DNA of 27,820 nucleotides, taken from JANLUX01 sp031366005. Its GTDB lineage: Bacteria > Bacteroidota > Bacteroidia > AKYH767-A > OLB10. The notes below the pieces were generated by a model. That model did no database searches and was not told the origin of the DNA. It saw only the letters and a list, made by a program, of their open reading frames with translations. Position numbers and translations under genes: made by a program. The stretch covers positions 1 through 27,820 of the forward strand of contig JANLZB010000090.1 in the NCBI GenBank assembly GCA_031366005.1, in the 5' to 3' direction. Positions 15,687 through 24,210 of the stretch are shown one piece after another; position 1 is the stretch's first letter; each line of letters opens with the position of its first letter.

Positions 15687-17885
15687 ATGAATATCACTGT
15701 ATCCCCTTGTTACCTGATTATTTTAATTGGCTTATTGCTGCCCCGCATTAGCTGTGCACAATCAGATACGCTGAAAGAGGTAGAAAGCCCATTTAACTTT
15801 AGCATCGGAACGGATTCCCACAGCGCTGCAGAAAGAAACGAAGGAACCCTGCTGAACTTTATCCATCAATGGAAAGTTAATGAAAACGATGACAGTCTGT
15901 TTGCCAGTGAAAATTATGATGATAGCGGTTGGAATGAATTAGCAAATGATTCACTAATAGAACGGAAAGGGGGTCATGGTAATGTTAGCTGGTACCGGAT
16001 GCATTTCACGATTGATTCATCGCTGATGAGCATTCCACTTGCACTTTATCTCAGGCAATCAGGTTCTGCTGCAGAAGTTTATCTCGATGGAAAGTTTTTA
16101 AAGAATTTTGGCAAAGTAGGAAAGAGTAAGGAAAGTGAGGTTGCAGAATTCAGTCTTATACCACGCCCATTTGCTTTTGTTTTTTCCAATAAAAAAAATC
16201 ATGTTTTTGCCGTTCGTTATTCCAATTTTCACCGGCAGGATAATACAAAGAGAGTGCTGTGGATCAGTCAAAAATTTAATATCACGGTAAAACATCTGAA
16301 TAAGGAAATAGAGGATATTGCTGATCCTTCTCTTTATTTTCCTTTTATATTTTTCGCTGCTATTTTTTTGACCCTTGGTGTGGTTCATCTTATCATGTTT
16401 ATTTTTAATACTGAGCGAAAAAGTAATTTTTCGTACAGTATTTATTGTCTTGTAATTTTTATCATCACTTATTACATTTATTATATACTTACTTCTACCG
16501 ATTATGAATCAGTGAGTGTGCTGTTGAGAACAATTATGTTTCTCTCGCTGGCTGTAGTGGTTCCATTGGTTTCTATGATGCACCGTATTTTTTATGGAAG
16601 ACGTTTGAAAATATTCTGGGTAATTGTTGCTGCTTTTGCGCTTGCAATGCTTTCATTTTTTAATGAGAAAATAGAATTTGCGGGAATGATGGTTTTTATT
16701 CTATTTATTGTTTCTACTATTGAAATATTGAGAGTTATTATCAGAGCAATCAGGAAACGAAAGGATGGTGCATGGATATTTGCTTTAGTAATTTTATTAG
16801 CGCCAATTGCAGGAATTATTTCTTCGTATTTGCCGGATGAGTTTATAATTACAGGGATGAAGATCAAGAATAACACAGGAGTAATTGTGTTATGCAGCTT
16901 TATTCTTGGTTTGCCTTTTTCAATGACCTTGTATCTTGCCCGTGATTTTGCGCGCATGGGTAAGCAATTGAAAAAGCAATTGAAAGAAATAACAGACTTG
17001 TCAGAAAAAACGATTCATCAGGAAAAAGAGAAAAAAGAAATTTTAGAAAATCAGAAATCAGAACTTGAAATAAAAGTAGCTGAACGCACAAGAGAAGTTA
17101 TTCAGCAAAAAGATGTGATTGAAATAAAGAATAAGGAAATTACTGATTCACTTAATTATGCAAAGCGAATTCAATCCGCTATTCTTCCGGATGTAAAACT
17201 GATCTATAAAACGCTGCAACAATCGTTTATTCTTTATTTGCCTAAAGATATTGTGAGTGGAGATTTTTATGCGTTTGCAAAAAAAGAAAACAAAGTGTTG
17301 ATTGCTGCTGCTGATTGTACCGGTCATGGTGTTGCAGGAGCATTCATGAGCATGATTGGTAGTTCGCTGCTTAACCAGATTATCAATGAAAAAAATATAA
17401 TTGAACCTGCGCCCATCCTTGATCAGCTGAATGCAGGAATTATTCATGCCTTAAAACAAAAAGAAAATGAGAGCAGTTATGGAATGGATATTTCAATCTG
17501 CACTTTTGATTTTAATAAAAATGAATTATTATTTGCAGGTGCTAACCGTCCTTTATGGCTGATTAGAAATAACGAATTACATTTTTATAAGTCAAACAAA
17601 TTTCCTATCGGTGGTTTACAGGTAGTAAGCGATGAAAAATTTACGCAGCATGTAATTCCATTGCAGAAAAATGATGCGATTTATATTTTTTCTGATGGTT
17701 ATGCTGATCAGTTTGGTGGTGTAAGAGGAAAAAAATTAATGACAAGAAGATTTCGCGAAACATTGTTGGCTATTCAAAACCAAACAATGGAAGAACAGGA
17801 AAAATATCTTAAAGAATATTTTCAAAACTGGAAAGGAAACAATGAACAGGTAGATGATGTGCTGGTGATTGGTATAAGAGTTTAA
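15687..17885 (+). CDS. Membrane sensor SpoIIE/PP2C phosphatase with 7TMR-DISM-like input
   Basis: 732 residues from the ATG at 15687, chosen because it begins a signal peptide (hydrophobic core then S-C-A, cleavage near residue 24). A periplasmic jelly-roll-like domain follows (about 50-190; S-W-Y-R-M-H-F, A-E-V-Y-L-D-G-K-F-L), then about seven membrane helices (about 215-420), a coiled coil (about 425-490), and a SpoIIE-type PP2C domain. Metal-ligand positions are intact: D521-I-V-S-G-D526, D543-C-T-G-H-G, S-D670-G and D723-D724. It should dephosphorylate SiaC-P in response to an extracytoplasmic ligand; this role follows from adjacency to siaB/siaC and the Sia family. Its C-terminal third is paralogous to the next gene. 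Confidence 0.87.
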   Translation: MNITVSPCYLIILIGLLLPRISCAQSDTLKEVESPFNFSIGTDSHSAAERNEGTLLNFIHQWKVNENDDSLFASENYDDSGWNELANDSLIERKGGHGNVSWYRMHFTIDSSLMSIPLALYLRQSGSAAEVYLDGKFLKNFGKVGKSKESEVAEFSLIPRPFAFVFSNKKNHVFAVRYSNFHRQDNTKRVLWISQKFNITVKHLNKEIEDIADPSLYFPFIFFAAIFLTLGVVHLIMFIFNTERKSNFSYSIYCLVIFIITYYIYYILTSTDYESVSVLLRTIMFLSLAVVVPLVSMMHRIFYGRRLKIFWVIVAAFALAMLSFFNEKIEFAGMMVFILFIVSTIEILRVIIRAIRKRKDGAWIFALVILLAPIAGIISSYLPDEFIITGMKIKNNTGVIVLCSFILGLPFSMTLYLARDFARMGKQLKKQLKEITDLSEKTIHQEKEKKEILENQKSELEIKVAERTREVIQQKDVIEIKNKEITDSLNYAKRIQSAILPDVKLIYKTLQQSFILYLPKDIVSGDFYAFAKKENKVLIAAADCTGHGVAGAFMSMIGSSLLNQIINEKNIIEPAPILDQLNAGIIHALKQKENESSYGMDISICTFDFNKNELLFAGANRPLWLIRNNELHFYKSNKFPIGGLQVVSDEKFTQHVIPLQKNDAIYIFSDGYADQFGGVRGKKLMTRRFRETLLAIQNQTMEEQEKYLKEYFQNWKGNNEQVDDVLVIGIRV

Positions 17886-17970
17886 AGTTTCAGATTTAAA
17901 GTTTAAAGTTATTACAACTTCAAATTTTAATCCAACCTTAAACTTTTGACTTAAAACTTTAAACTTAAAA
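17881..17970. repeat. Heptamer-phased inverted repeat between the two phosphatase genes
   Basis: The left arm (17881-17910) is tandem heptamers TTTAAAG, TTTCAGA, TTTAAAG, TTTAAAG. The right arm (17937-17970) is CTTAAAC, TTTTGAC, TTAAAAC, TTTAAAC. The exact inverted core AAGTTTAAAGTT (17899-17910) pairs with 17955-17966. The dyad fills the whole gap from the upstream stop to the GTG start and has the same architecture as 14968-15037 with different sequence. Confidence 0.65.
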
Positions 17971-17972
17971 AT

Positions 17973-19217
17973 GTGAATATTTACGAGATAATTTTATTAC
18001 TTGAAGAATCTGATATTTTCAGTAAAGTTCCTGCTGAAGTTTTGAAAAAGATTGCCGGCAGTCTGAGTACAGAAATTTATAAACCTGATCAACGCATCAT
18101 CACCAAAGGCGATAGCGGAAGCACGATGTACATTATTGCAAGAGGTAATGTTAAAGTGCATGATGAAGAATATACAGTTGCACAATTGCATAAGGGAGAA
18201 TCGCTTGGAATTTTTTCATTGCTCGATGATGCACCACGTTCAATGTCAGTGACAGCTATTGATGAAACGGAAGTTTTATGTATTGAGCGCGAAACGCTTT
18301 ATAAGGTAATGAAAGATGAAACAGAAGTTACTTCCAAAGTTATTGCCGCGCTAACCGGAAAATTACGTGAGCAAAATGCTTCTCTCATCAATCAATTTAA
18401 AACAAGAGAAGAAGAACTCACGCGACTGGTGAATGAACGCACTGCAGAATTGCAAACCAAGAATAAAGAAATTACTGATAATGTAAATTATGCAAAACGA
18501 ATTCAGTCCGCAATTTTGCCTGATACCGATTCAATTAAACAATCATTTAAAGATTGTTTTGTTTTATACATGCCAAAAGATATTGTGAGTGGAGACTTTT
18601 ATTCTTTCAGTCAAAAAGGTGATCGCGCAATAATTGCAGCCGGTGATTGTACAGGGCATGGAGTTACAGGCGCATTTTTAAGCCTGATAGGAAGTTTTCT
18701 CATTAACGAGATTATCAACCAGGAAAATATTACCGAACCTTCGCTAATTCTTGATCAGTTAAACGAAGAAATTATTGAAGCCTTAAAACAAAAAGAAGGT
18801 GAACTGAATGATGGAATGGATATTTCTGTTTGCACTTATGATTCAACTAAAAGTGAATTGAGGTTTTCGGGTGCTAACCGTCCATTGTGGTTAATCAGGG
18901 ATAACGAATTAATAACTTATGACGCTAATAAATTTCCTGTGGGAGGATTGCAGGATTATCACGGAGAAAAGTTTAAGCAGCACATTATTCCGTTACAAGA
19001 AAAGGATGTTGTTTATATTTTTACGGATGGTTATGCTGATCAGTTTGGTGGCGAGCACGGAAAAAAACTGATGACCAAAAAATTAAAAGAAGTCCTGCTT
19101 TCTATAAAGGATATGAGCATGAACGACCAACGACTTTTTTTGAAAGATTACCTGGAAAAATGGAAGGGTAATAATGACCAGGTGGATGATGTTTTGGTGA
19201 TTGGCATGCGTTTTTAA
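17973..19217 (+). CDS. Cyclic-nucleotide-binding-like domain fused to SpoIIE/PP2C phosphatase
   Basis: 414 residues starting at GTG (the overlapping ATG at 17971 is out of frame and stops at once). Residues about 8-130 form a Crp/cNMP-binding-like jelly roll (I-F-S-K-V-P, K-G-D-S-G-S-T-M-Y-I-I). Its phosphate-binding cassette keeps the Arg (A-P-R-S-M-S-V) but has L-G-I where canonical cAMP binders have F-G-E, so classical cAMP binding is doubtful. A coiled coil spans about 135-185. The PP2C domain retains D-I-V-S-G-D, G-D-C-T-G-H-G, T-D-G-Y-A-D and D-D-V-L-V-I-G. The catalytic domain is closely similar to that of the upstream phosphatase, so the two arose by duplication and exchanged input domains. 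It is probably a soluble second phosphatase for the SiaC-like switch. Confidence 0.86.
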   Translation: MNIYEIILLLEESDIFSKVPAEVLKKIAGSLSTEIYKPDQRIITKGDSGSTMYIIARGNVKVHDEEYTVAQLHKGESLGIFSLLDDAPRSMSVTAIDETEVLCIERETLYKVMKDETEVTSKVIAALTGKLREQNASLINQFKTREEELTRLVNERTAELQTKNKEITDNVNYAKRIQSAILPDTDSIKQSFKDCFVLYMPKDIVSGDFYSFSQKGDRAIIAAGDCTGHGVTGAFLSLIGSFLINEIINQENITEPSLILDQLNEEIIEALKQKEGELNDGMDISVCTYDSTKSELRFSGANRPLWLIRDNELITYDANKFPVGGLQDYHGEKFKQHIIPLQEKDVVYIFTDGYADQFGGEHGKKLMTKKLKEVLLSIKDMSMNDQRLFLKDYLEKWKGNNDQVDDVLVIGMRF

Positions 19218-19258
19218 ACCATCCTGTAAAAACACGTGTATTTTAGAGGTAAAATATG

Positions 19259-19266
19259 TACCTTTG
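19259..19266 (+). promoter_or_regulatory. Candidate Bacteroidota -7 promoter element
   Basis: TACCTTTG matches the Bacteroidota sigma-A -7 consensus TAnnTTTG, 16 nt before the ATG of the large adhesin-like gene. No convincing -33 TTTG was seen at the right spacing, and the leader would be very short, so this is tentative. Confidence 0.4.
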
Positions 19267-19282
19267 AGATACAATAAAACTC

Positions 19283-22200
19283 ATGTTGCGACTTATTTTT
19301 AAGTATAAGTTCCCTCTCCTTGCGCTTTCATTCCTTATCAGTTTCAACTCCAGATTTGCTTTTGGAAGTGGGATAGGGAATGGATCGGCAGGATCTCCAT
19401 CCATATCGGGGATAATAAATACTTATGCTTCAGTATTAAACATAAACACTAGCAGCTGTGCTTCTTCTGTTACTGTTCTTTCAGCGGCAGGTTTCAACGC
19501 AGGCGATTTGATTTTAATTATTCAGATGGAAGGAGCAGTGATAAACACCAGCAATACTCCTTCTTATGGAACAATTTTAAATTATGCCAATGCAGGAAAT
19601 TTTGAATTCATAAAAGTTTTTTCTGTGACGGGAAATGTAATTCAAACCATTGCCCCTCTCACAAATAATTATGATGTTACCGGAGTCATTCAATTGATTC
19701 GTGTTCCTCAATATGCAAGTCCTGTTATTTCCGGTGTATTAACCTGTCCTGCCTGGAATGGGTTTACCGGAGGTGTGATTGTGTTAGATGCTACCGGAAC
19801 TGTTACTATGAATGCCAATATTGATGCGACTTCACGAGGCTTCAGAGGTGGACAAAATAATCTTAACACCGGGTTCCCCTCTCACTATGGGGATTATTAT
19901 TTGCAGGATGCGGATTCAGGAGCTTATAAAGGAGAAGGAATTGCATCTTATTTTATTGCACCCAATATTTATGGAAGAGGAGCTGCTGCCAATGGTGGTG
20001 GTGGTGGCAATAATCATAATGCCGGTGGTGGTGGTGGTTCAAATGCCGGATGTGGAGGTACGGGAGGTTATGGATTAAATGATCCATACTACGGACCGAG
20101 TTATACAAGTTCACAAGGGATAGGAGGTTATGCGCTTTCTAATTCCGGATCGCCATTTAAAATTTTTATGGGCGGTGGTGGCGGTGCCGGTAATCAGAAT
20201 GACGGAAGCAATGCAACCGGAGGAAATGGTGGAGGAATTATTTTTATTTCAGCAAATGCAATTACCGGTAATGGCCGATCAGTTACAACTGTGGGTTCCA
20301 CATCTGCTAATGTTTACAGAGACGGCACAGGGGGTGGTGGTGCAGGTGGATCTGTTATGATTAATTGTTCATCTGCAACTTCTTTATTAAATATTGATGT
20401 GCATGGAGGAAATGGTGGTTCTGTTACAACAGGAGGTGCGCCTAATCACGGACCAGGGGGTGGCGGTGGTGGTGGCTTAGTAGTTTTTACATCCGTATCA
20501 TTGCCTGTAAATGTTAATATTGTCTCCATTAATGGTGGCACAGGTGGAGTTTGTAATGGAACCAATTATGGAACTGCAAACGGTTGCATTGGTAACACTT
20601 CATTTAATCTTGCACTTCCGCAACAAACACAAAACCCAACTGTAACTACCTCAAGCAATAACGCATTCTGCGTTTCCGGAACTATAACTTTGAATGCAAC
20701 GCCAAGCAATTCCTATTCATGGTCACCGGCTGCTGGTTTAAGCTGCACCAATTGCCAGTCACCTGTTGCAACTGTTAATTCAACTACTGTTTATGTTTCT
20801 ACCGGATACATATCCTCCTGCATGTATATTGATTCTTTTACTGTAAAGATTAATCCATTGCCAAATGTTACCTTAAATTCTTTTACACCTGTTTGTGTAG
20901 ATGGTTCTCCCTTCTCGCTAAGCGGAGGAAACCCTACAGGAGGAAATTATTTTGGGACAGGAGTAAGCAGTGGAAATTTTGATCCTTCAATAGCAGGAGC
21001 CGGCACCGATACAATTTTTTATACTTATACTGATGCGAATGGATGTACCGATACTACATCAAAAAATATAACAGTAAATAATTTACCTGTTGTCACTCAG
21101 TCTGCTTTAAGTGATGCATGTATTGATGCGCCTTCATTTTCATTGAGTGGAGGAAATCCGGCAGGAGGAAATTATTCAGGTGTGGGAGTTACTGCAAATA
21201 ACTTCAACCCTGCCACTGCCGGTTCTGGATTAAAAACGATTACTTATTCTTACACTGATGCAAACGGTTGCTCTAACACTGACAGCACAACTATCAAAGT
21301 AAACCCGTTGCCCAATGTTACACTTAGTGCGTTTACTCCTGTATGTGTAGATGCGAATGCATTTGCGCTAAGCGGTGGTAATCCGGCTGGAGGAACTTAT
21401 TCAGGTGTTGGAGTTAGCAGTGGAAATTTTGATCCTGCAGTGGCAGGAGTTGGTACACATGCCATAACTTATTCTTATATCGATGTGAATAGTTGTACTA
21501 ATTCAAGAACAAAAAATCTGATCGTTAACGCATTACCAAATGTTACTTTGAATAATTTCAATCCTGTTTGTGTTAATGCTCCTTCGTTTACATTAAGCGG
21601 TGGAAATCCTGCTGGAGGAATTTTTTCCGGTACAGGAATAATTGCAAATAATTTTGATGCATCAATAGCCGGTGTCGGTTCTCATAATATAACTTACGAT
21701 TATACAGATGCCAATGGTTGCTCAAATAATGCTGCTAAAAATATTTTTGTGAACGCATTACCCGTTGTAACACTTGGAGCAATTAATCCTGTTTGCATTG
21801 CACAATCTGCATTTAATTTAACCACAGGAAATCCTGCTGGCGGAATTTATTCAGGCGTTGGAGTGTCTTCGGGAATTTTCAATCCTGCAGTGGCTGGCAT
21901 TGGCAATCATAAAATATATTATTCATACAATGATGTAAATGGTTGTTCAAATATTGACTCTGCCACTCTTACAGTTTACAATTTACCCAATGTTATTTTT
22001 TCTGCTGTCACTCCTGTGTGCGATGGAGCTGCACCATTTGTTTTAACACAAGGTTCGCCTGCTGGAGGAACTTATTCAGGAGTGGGAGTGACAGCAAATA
22101 ATTTTGATCCAGCAATTGCAGGAATAGGCACACAAACAATTACTTATTCTTATATTGATGCAAATGGATGTGGAAATACCGCTCAGGCTAATATCACTGT

Positions 22201-24058
22201 GAATGCATTACCCAATGTTACTTTAAATAATTTCAATCCGGTTTGTGTAAACGCGCCTTCATTTGCATTAAGCGGAGGTAATCCTGCAGGAGGAAACTTT
22301 GCAGGGATTGGTGTGAGTGCAAATAATTTTGATGCTTCCATTGCGGGTGTTGGCCCTCATGCTATCACTTATAATTACACAGACGGAAATGGTTGCAGCA
22401 ATAATGCAACAAAAAATATTACAGTAAACGCTTTACCCATTGTAACACTCGGAGCAATCAATCCTGTTTGTATTGCACAATCACAATTTGCATTAACAAC
22501 CGGAAATCCTGCAGGTGGTATCTATTCAGGAACAGGTGTGAATGCAGGAAGTTTTAATCCTGCTGTTGCCGGTATTGGTTCACACACCATTTATTATTTC
22601 TATAATAATGGAAACGGTTGTTCAAATATTGATTCTATTTCCATCCTTGTTTATGATTTGCCGGTTGTATCATTCTCAACCGTAAATCCTGTTTGCGAGG
22701 GTGATGCTCCGTTTATATTAACACAAGGCGCTCCCGTTGGCGGAACTTATTCAGGAATTGGAATTGCCGGAAATAATTTTGATCCTTCAATAACAGGTGT
22801 TGGAACACAAACTATTACTTATTCATATATCGATCCAAACGGTTGTGGTAACTCCGCACAAACAACTATCACTGTTAATCCATTGCCGGCAGTTACATTA
22901 AATTCTTTTAATCCTGTTTGTATAGATGCCCCTTCATTCCCATTAAGCGGAGGAAATCCTGCAGGAGGAATTTATTCAGGAATAGGAGTAAGTGCAAACA
23001 GTTTTGATCCTTCTGTTGCTAATGTTGGTGCTCACCAAATTGATTACGCTTATACCGATATCAATGGTTGCAGTAATAACGATTCAAAAAATATCACAGT
23101 TAATCCTTTGATTTTTTTAAATGCCGGAGCAGATGACACCATTTGTTCAGGAGAAAGTATAACGTTATATGTTACCGGTGCAAATAATGTATTGTGGAAT
23201 GCAGCACCTTCATTAAGTTGTTTAAATTGTATTAATCCTGTAGCAAATCCCACATCCAATACCATTTATATTGTGTCTTCTCCTTTACCTTGTTCTAAGA
23301 ACGATACAGTAATAGTTAACGTTATACCCGCTGTTGTGATGAATGCAGGAAATGATACAACAATTTGTTATGGTGAAAACGCACAATTAAATGCTTCATC
23401 CAATTACAACTCATTTAACTGGAATTTATCCGATGATTTAAGTTGTTCTACGTGTACAAATCCGGTTGCCTCACCTCTGACACCAACCACCTATACTGTT
23501 ACTGGTAGCAATGGAATTTGTTCTGCATCTGATGAGGTTACTGTAAATGTTAATCATGTAATTGTAGATGCGGGATTGGATGCAACAATTGTAAATGGTG
23601 AAACAATTCAATTACATGTATCGGGTGCAACATCATATATCTGGTCACCTTCTTATTTGCTTAATGATTCAACTGCTACATCACCTGTTGCTTTTCCATC
23701 AGTCACCACTTTGTATAATGTAATTGGTTATACGGATGGTTGTTCTGATACAGATTCTGTTGTAATTAATATTATCAATATAGGTGATGCAATTTTTATT
23801 CCTTCTGCATTTACACCCAATGGAGATGGAAAAAACGATGTGTTTAAAGCGGAACGTGCAGGCAAATATGATTCTTTTGAAATGAAAATTTTTAATCGTT
23901 GGGGAGAATTAGTTTTTGTAAGTGATGACATTAACACTGGATGGGACGGAACCATTAACGGTGATAAATTGCAGGAAGGGATCTATGTTTATTCCATTCA
24001 TCTTACTGCTGAAAAAACCAACGTAACCAAAAACGGAAGTATAAATCTTATACGTTGA
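19283..24058 (+). CDS. Giant secreted repeat protein with T9SS type B (CHU_C/gliding-motility-associated) sorting domain
   Basis: 1591 residues. A signal peptide lies at about 1-28. A beta-rich N-terminal region contains a glycine-rich segment (about 236-400; runs of four to six Gly). Residues 526-1275 are ten tandem 75-residue repeats (see repeat entry). Three further Ig/PKD-like units follow (about 1276-1500), each with an A-G-x-D-x-T-I or similar start and a C-x-x-C-x-x-P-V-A motif. The C-terminal domain (about 1501-1591; I-P-S-A-F-T-P-N-G-D-G-K-N-D, F-N-R-W-G-E-L-V-F, W-D-G-T, G-I-Y-V-Y) is the type B sorting signal for T9SS. It is expected to be exported, processed and displayed at the cell surface or released, probably as an adhesin; ligand unknown. 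No neighbouring PorP/SprF-like gene is present. Confidence 0.88.
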   Translation: MLRLIFKYKFPLLALSFLISFNSRFAFGSGIGNGSAGSPSISGIINTYASVLNINTSSCASSVTVLSAAGFNAGDLILIIQMEGAVINTSNTPSYGTILNYANAGNFEFIKVFSVTGNVIQTIAPLTNNYDVTGVIQLIRVPQYASPVISGVLTCPAWNGFTGGVIVLDATGTVTMNANIDATSRGFRGGQNNLNTGFPSHYGDYYLQDADSGAYKGEGIASYFIAPNIYGRGAAANGGGGGNNHNAGGGGGSNAGCGGTGGYGLNDPYYGPSYTSSQGIGGYALSNSGSPFKIFMGGGGGAGNQNDGSNATGGNGGGIIFISANAITGNGRSVTTVGSTSANVYRDGTGGGGAGGSVMINCSSATSLLNIDVHGGNGGSVTTGGAPNHGPGGGGGGGLVVFTSVSLPVNVNIVSINGGTGGVCNGTNYGTANGCIGNTSFNLALPQQTQNPTVTTSSNNAFCVSGTITLNATPSNSYSWSPAAGLSCTNCQSPVATVNSTTVYVSTGYISSCMYIDSFTVKINPLPNVTLNSFTPVCVDGSPFSLSGGNPTGGNYFGTGVSSGNFDPSIAGAGTDTIFYTYTDANGCTDTTSKNITVNNLPVVTQSALSDACIDAPSFSLSGGNPAGGNYSGVGVTANNFNPATAGSGLKTITYSYTDANGCSNTDSTTIKVNPLPNVTLSAFTPVCVDANAFALSGGNPAGGTYSGVGVSSGNFDPAVAGVGTHAITYSYIDVNSCTNSRTKNLIVNALPNVTLNNFNPVCVNAPSFTLSGGNPAGGIFSGTGIIANNFDASIAGVGSHNITYDYTDANGCSNNAAKNIFVNALPVVTLGAINPVCIAQSAFNLTTGNPAGGIYSGVGVSSGIFNPAVAGIGNHKIYYSYNDVNGCSNIDSATLTVYNLPNVIFSAVTPVCDGAAPFVLTQGSPAGGTYSGVGVTANNFDPAIAGIGTQTITYSYIDANGCGNTAQANITVNALPNVTLNNFNPVCVNAPSFALSGGNPAGGNFAGIGVSANNFDASIAGVGPHAITYNYTDGNGCSNNATKNITVNALPIVTLGAINPVCIAQSQFALTTGNPAGGIYSGTGVNAGSFNPAVAGIGSHTIYYFYNNGNGCSNIDSISILVYDLPVVSFSTVNPVCEGDAPFILTQGAPVGGTYSGIGIAGNNFDPSITGVGTQTITYSYIDPNGCGNSAQTTITVNPLPAVTLNSFNPVCIDAPSFPLSGGNPAGGIYSGIGVSANSFDPSVANVGAHQIDYAYTDINGCSNNDSKNITVNPLIFLNAGADDTICSGESITLYVTGANNVLWNAAPSLSCLNCINPVANPTSNTIYIVSSPLPCSKNDTVIVNVIPAVVMNAGNDTTICYGENAQLNASSNYNSFNWNLSDDLSCSTCTNPVASPLTPTTYTVTGSNGICSASDEVTVNVNHVIVDAGLDATIVNGETIQLHVSGATSYIWSPSYLLNDSTATSPVAFPSVTTLYNVIGYTDGCSDTDSVVINIINIGDAIFIPSAFTPNGDGKNDVFKAERAGKYDSFEMKIFNRWGELVFVSDDINTGWDGTINGDKLQEGIYVYSIHLTAEKTNVTKNGSINLIR
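20858..23107 (+). repeat. Ten tandem 225-bp (75-aa) repeats
   Basis: Units start at 20858, 21083, 21308, 21533, 21758, 21983, 22208, 22433, 22658 and 22883, always exactly 225 bp apart. Each encodes L-P-x-V ... P-V-C ... G-(N/S/A)-P-x-G-G ... S-G-x-G-(V/I) ... N-F-(D/N) ... G-C-x-(N/D) and ends I-x-V-(N/Y)-x. Units 4-6 and 7-9 match each other in order (V-N-A-P-S-F type, I-A-Q-S type, A-P-F-x-L-T-Q-G type), so a 675-bp three-unit block (21533-22207) was duplicated. Confidence 0.95.
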
Positions 24059-24210
24059 TTTTTTAATTATTTTACAGGAAGAAAAATTCTTTACTAATTC
24101 CTTTATGTTATCATCTGTTTGTTTTAATCATCAAAACGAATTGATCGTTAAAATGAAATGGTGAAAAACAATTTTATCTTAGCCAAACCAAATCTTAAAT
24201 TTTTACTACC

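Noticed and set aside
16592..16957. 121-codon minus-strand frame
   Set aside because: It lies fully within the membrane region of the sensor phosphatase and reflects the complement of hydrophobic codons.
20858..23107. Regularly spaced repeats as a possible CRISPR-like array
   Set aside because: The units are 225 bp, contiguous, in frame and encode conserved protein repeats, with no spacers.
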